Shown: one piece after another, positions 24,459-26,069 of the stretch
Layout: each line of letters begins with the position of its first letter
Position numbering within the stretch: position 1 is the stretch's first letter
Source: an uncultured Prevotellaceae bacterium
Lineage (GTDB): Bacteria; Bacteroidota; Bacteroidia; Bacteroidales; Bacteroidaceae
DNA length: 26,069 bases
Direction of reading: 5' to 3'
NCBI GenBank assembly: GCA_945827465.1
Contig: CALZOH010000011.1
Location: 1-26,069, forward strand
Translations under genes and position numbers: made by a program
Notes under the pieces: model-generated
The model's input: the letters and a program-made list of their open reading frames with translations, nothing else
The model's database searches: none
Told to the model about the DNA's origin: nothing

Positions 24459-24758
24459 ATGGCAACAATATCACGAAACGAAGATGTAGTTACTATCGCT
24501 ACAGGTGAAAGAATAGATACAATTAATGCAGTTGAATTTGAAAAAGAAATTACTCCCATTCTTTCAGAGGCCGGGTTAAAGATTATTTTCGATTGCACCA
24601 ACTTGGATTATATCAGCAGTAGCGGTTTGCGAGTAATACTTAAAGCTCAGAAAATGGTTTCAGCTGGTAAAGGTGAAATGAAACTGATTGGCGTGAAACC
24701 TCCCATCAAGAAAGTATTCGATATGACGGGCTTTACACGCTTCCTGACGATAGAGTAA
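24459..24758 (+). CDS. STAS-domain anti-sigma factor antagonist
   Basis: A 99-residue single STAS domain like SpoIIAA/RsbV. The phosphorylation-site segment is YISSSGLRVIL, where Ser54 aligns with SpoIIAA Ser58, and the C-terminal PPIKKVFDMTGFTRF matches the family. It would be phosphorylated by the upstream kinase and reset by the PP2C phosphatase. It appears to be the last gene of the operon, as the next gene is convergent. A weak 5 bp hairpin (24773-24787) follows, not convincing as a terminator. Confidence 0.92.
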   Translation: MATISRNEDVVTIATGERIDTINAVEFEKEITPILSEAGLKIIFDCTNLDYISSSGLRVILKAQKMVSAGKGEMKLIGVKPPIKKVFDMTGFTRFLTIE

Positions 24759-24820
24759 ACGACTTTTAGAACATTCCGAGTTGGAATCAGACTTTTACAT
24801 GTAGAGGAGATTGACTGACT

Positions 24821-25633
24821 TCATTTAAAGAGGCTATAGGATAATCCTACATTAATGAATGGGACGGGCGAGCGATCTTGCTCCAAAATTGGGGCTTTCG
24901 TTCGCTCTCCATTTTCATTGGTTAGTTCAACATCTTTCTGATTCTTATTATAAAGGGCACTCTTCAACACCATTGATAAACCAATATGGGCCGTTAGGTA
25001 GAAATGGCGATTGATGATGTATTCGTATTGAACCTCGGGTTTCATCACAACTTCGGAGAAATAACAGACTGATGGGGCGCCGACAAGTGATGTTCGAGCA
25101 TAAAAATTGTCTGTTCCCATTGTTGTTCCTATTGATACACGGTGGAATTTCATTTGATACCTCAGATACATTTGTGATGGTGGGGTGAGATCTAAGCTCC
25201 AGATGGGATTGGAGAATCGATACCAAAATGCAATGACGGGAAATATGGACACTGAATGATAAAGTGACATGCCAAAGAAACCTACACTGAATTTGGTACG
25301 TTCTGATTGTTTCAACACTGTCATTGCAGCCATCTTGGCTTGTAGTTTACCCCAGCCTTTTTCCCACGCATCTACAGAAACAATGGTGGATAATATCAGT
25401 GGGCGATGAAACAACGAGGTATAATAGGCTCCGGTAAAGCCTCCGTTGTAATAGTTATGAGTGTCTTCTTGAAAAAATGCAGGCTCGTTGTTCGGTTGAT
25501 TACGGATGATGTAGCAAGAGTAATCTATGTTGGCATATAATGAAACCTTTTTCATCTTTATTATTGGTAGTACGGATGAAAAACGTATGGTGTGTAGATT
25601 ATCTTTTTTACCTGTTTCAAGTTCATTTTCCAT
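24821..25633 (-). pseudogene. 5'-truncated outer-membrane beta-barrel-like protein
   Basis: A 270-codon frame with alternating aromatic/polar strands and a barrel-like end (FINVGLSYSLFK), like the small outer-membrane barrel proteins of Bacteroidota; a DUF6268-type relationship is possible but not certain. The product from the first ATG has no signal peptide. The frame stays open upstream to a stop at 25748-25750 and there still reads like barrel sequence (for example RTLNFSYETKNAHNYTLSS) without a start or signal peptide. The upstream part also overlaps an AraC remnant on the other strand. The gene has probably lost its 5' end, though an unusual intact start cannot be excluded. Confidence 0.5.
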
Positions 25634-25724
25634 GGATGATAGAGTATAATTATGTGCATTTTTTGTCTCGTAAGAGAAATTGAGGGTGCGATAACGAGAA
25701 AAATTCTTTGCTACATAGCTGCAG

Positions 25725-26020
25725 GTGTTATTATACGGACTTGGTGGCTATCTTTACGAGATAACAAAGAATGTACACATATCCACAGACGAAGATATTA
25801 CGCGCAGGTTCATCAAGGAGATCAGCATGAATTTCCGTAAAGAGAGAACGGTTAACTTCTATGCAGAACGTCTAAATATTACGCACGGACATTTATCTAC
25901 GACCGTAAAATCGGTAACGGGGAAGACTCCACTGCGATGGATTGAAGAATATGTGGCCAAGAGGCTTGTGCGCTCTTGCACAGTTCCACACTGACCGTTC
26001 AACAGATCAGCGACCGGTAG
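25725..26020 (+). pseudogene. Remnant of an AraC-family transcriptional regulator
   Basis: The frame encodes the linker and first helix-turn-helix of an AraC-type regulator (FRKERTVNFYAERLNITHGH, then LSTTVKSVTGKTPLRWIEEYV). Near 25965 the homology jumps frame: the expected continuation LLHSSTLTVQQISDR is found one frame over, ending at a TAG at 26018-26020. The rest of the second helix-turn-helix is missing, and upstream the frame is closed by a TAG at 25716-25718, so the sensory part is also absent. It is a broken copy, not a working regulator. Confidence 0.7.
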
Positions 26021-26069
26021 TGTAAGTTGAACTGTGTCAAGACCATTTCCTTTATTATATTAACCTCAG
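26018..26069. mobile_element. Possible insertion-sequence end at the right edge
   Basis: AraC homology stops abruptly at about 26017. The following sequence, AGTGTAAGTTGAACTGTGTC and onward, resembles the terminal inverted repeats of IS256-type elements as I remember them. No transposase is inside the window, so this is a weak call based on an abrupt homology break and terminal-repeat likeness. Confidence 0.25.

Overview
The window looks like chromosome from a member of the Bacteroidota, order Bacteroidales, most likely Prevotella or a close relative. The gene families and their order fit this group. Several intergenic gaps carry the TAnnTTTG -7 element of the Bacteroidota primary sigma factor, and clear Shine-Dalgarno sequences are rare. 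No rRNA, tRNA or CRISPR array was seen.

Left part (1-15.5 kb) is mostly housekeeping. The left edge holds two non-coding tandem arrays: about four 42-43 bp hairpin-forming units, then three 84 bp units that each contain a complete promoter. These lead into an OmpA-type lipoprotein and a monofunctional transglycosylase (mtgA). On the minus strand follow a TIR/SEC-C protein, a secreted GH89 alpha-N-acetylglucosaminidase, PRPP synthetase (prs) with a strong terminator, and an overlapping operon of a BFN/UVR nuclease, rsmE and a kinase-RapZ fusion. A MurU-like sugar nucleotidyltransferase runs the other way. Another minus-strand group holds ruvC, a ModF-like tandem ATPase, a small secreted protein and a zinc-ribbon membrane protein. 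A DUF1573 protein and a GDP-mannose pyrophosphorylase close this part, ending in a clear terminator.

Centre-right (15.7-24.8 kb) is a plus-strand gene train that appears to be one operon. It starts with a 36-residue peptide that is a textbook double-glycine leader (LSLEELDKITGG) followed at once by a stop codon, so it has no core. The stop overlaps the start of an HlyD-like adaptor. Then come a C39-peptidase ABC exporter and a second exporter with a non-peptidase N-terminal extension, the trio of NHLM-type natural-product export systems. With no terminator or promoter seen in between, the train continues into an NMT1/THI5-like periplasmic binding protein that has no permease or ATPase, a Cache-HAMP-PP2C (SpoIIE-type) phosphatase, an RsbW-like kinase and a STAS antagonist. 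I read this as a peptide exporter joined to a ligand-sensing partner-switch module. No modification enzyme, normal precursor or target sigma factor is visible here.

The right edge (24.8-26.1 kb) is decayed: an outer-membrane barrel gene without its signal peptide, a broken AraC-type regulator remnant, and a junction that may be the end of an insertion sequence.
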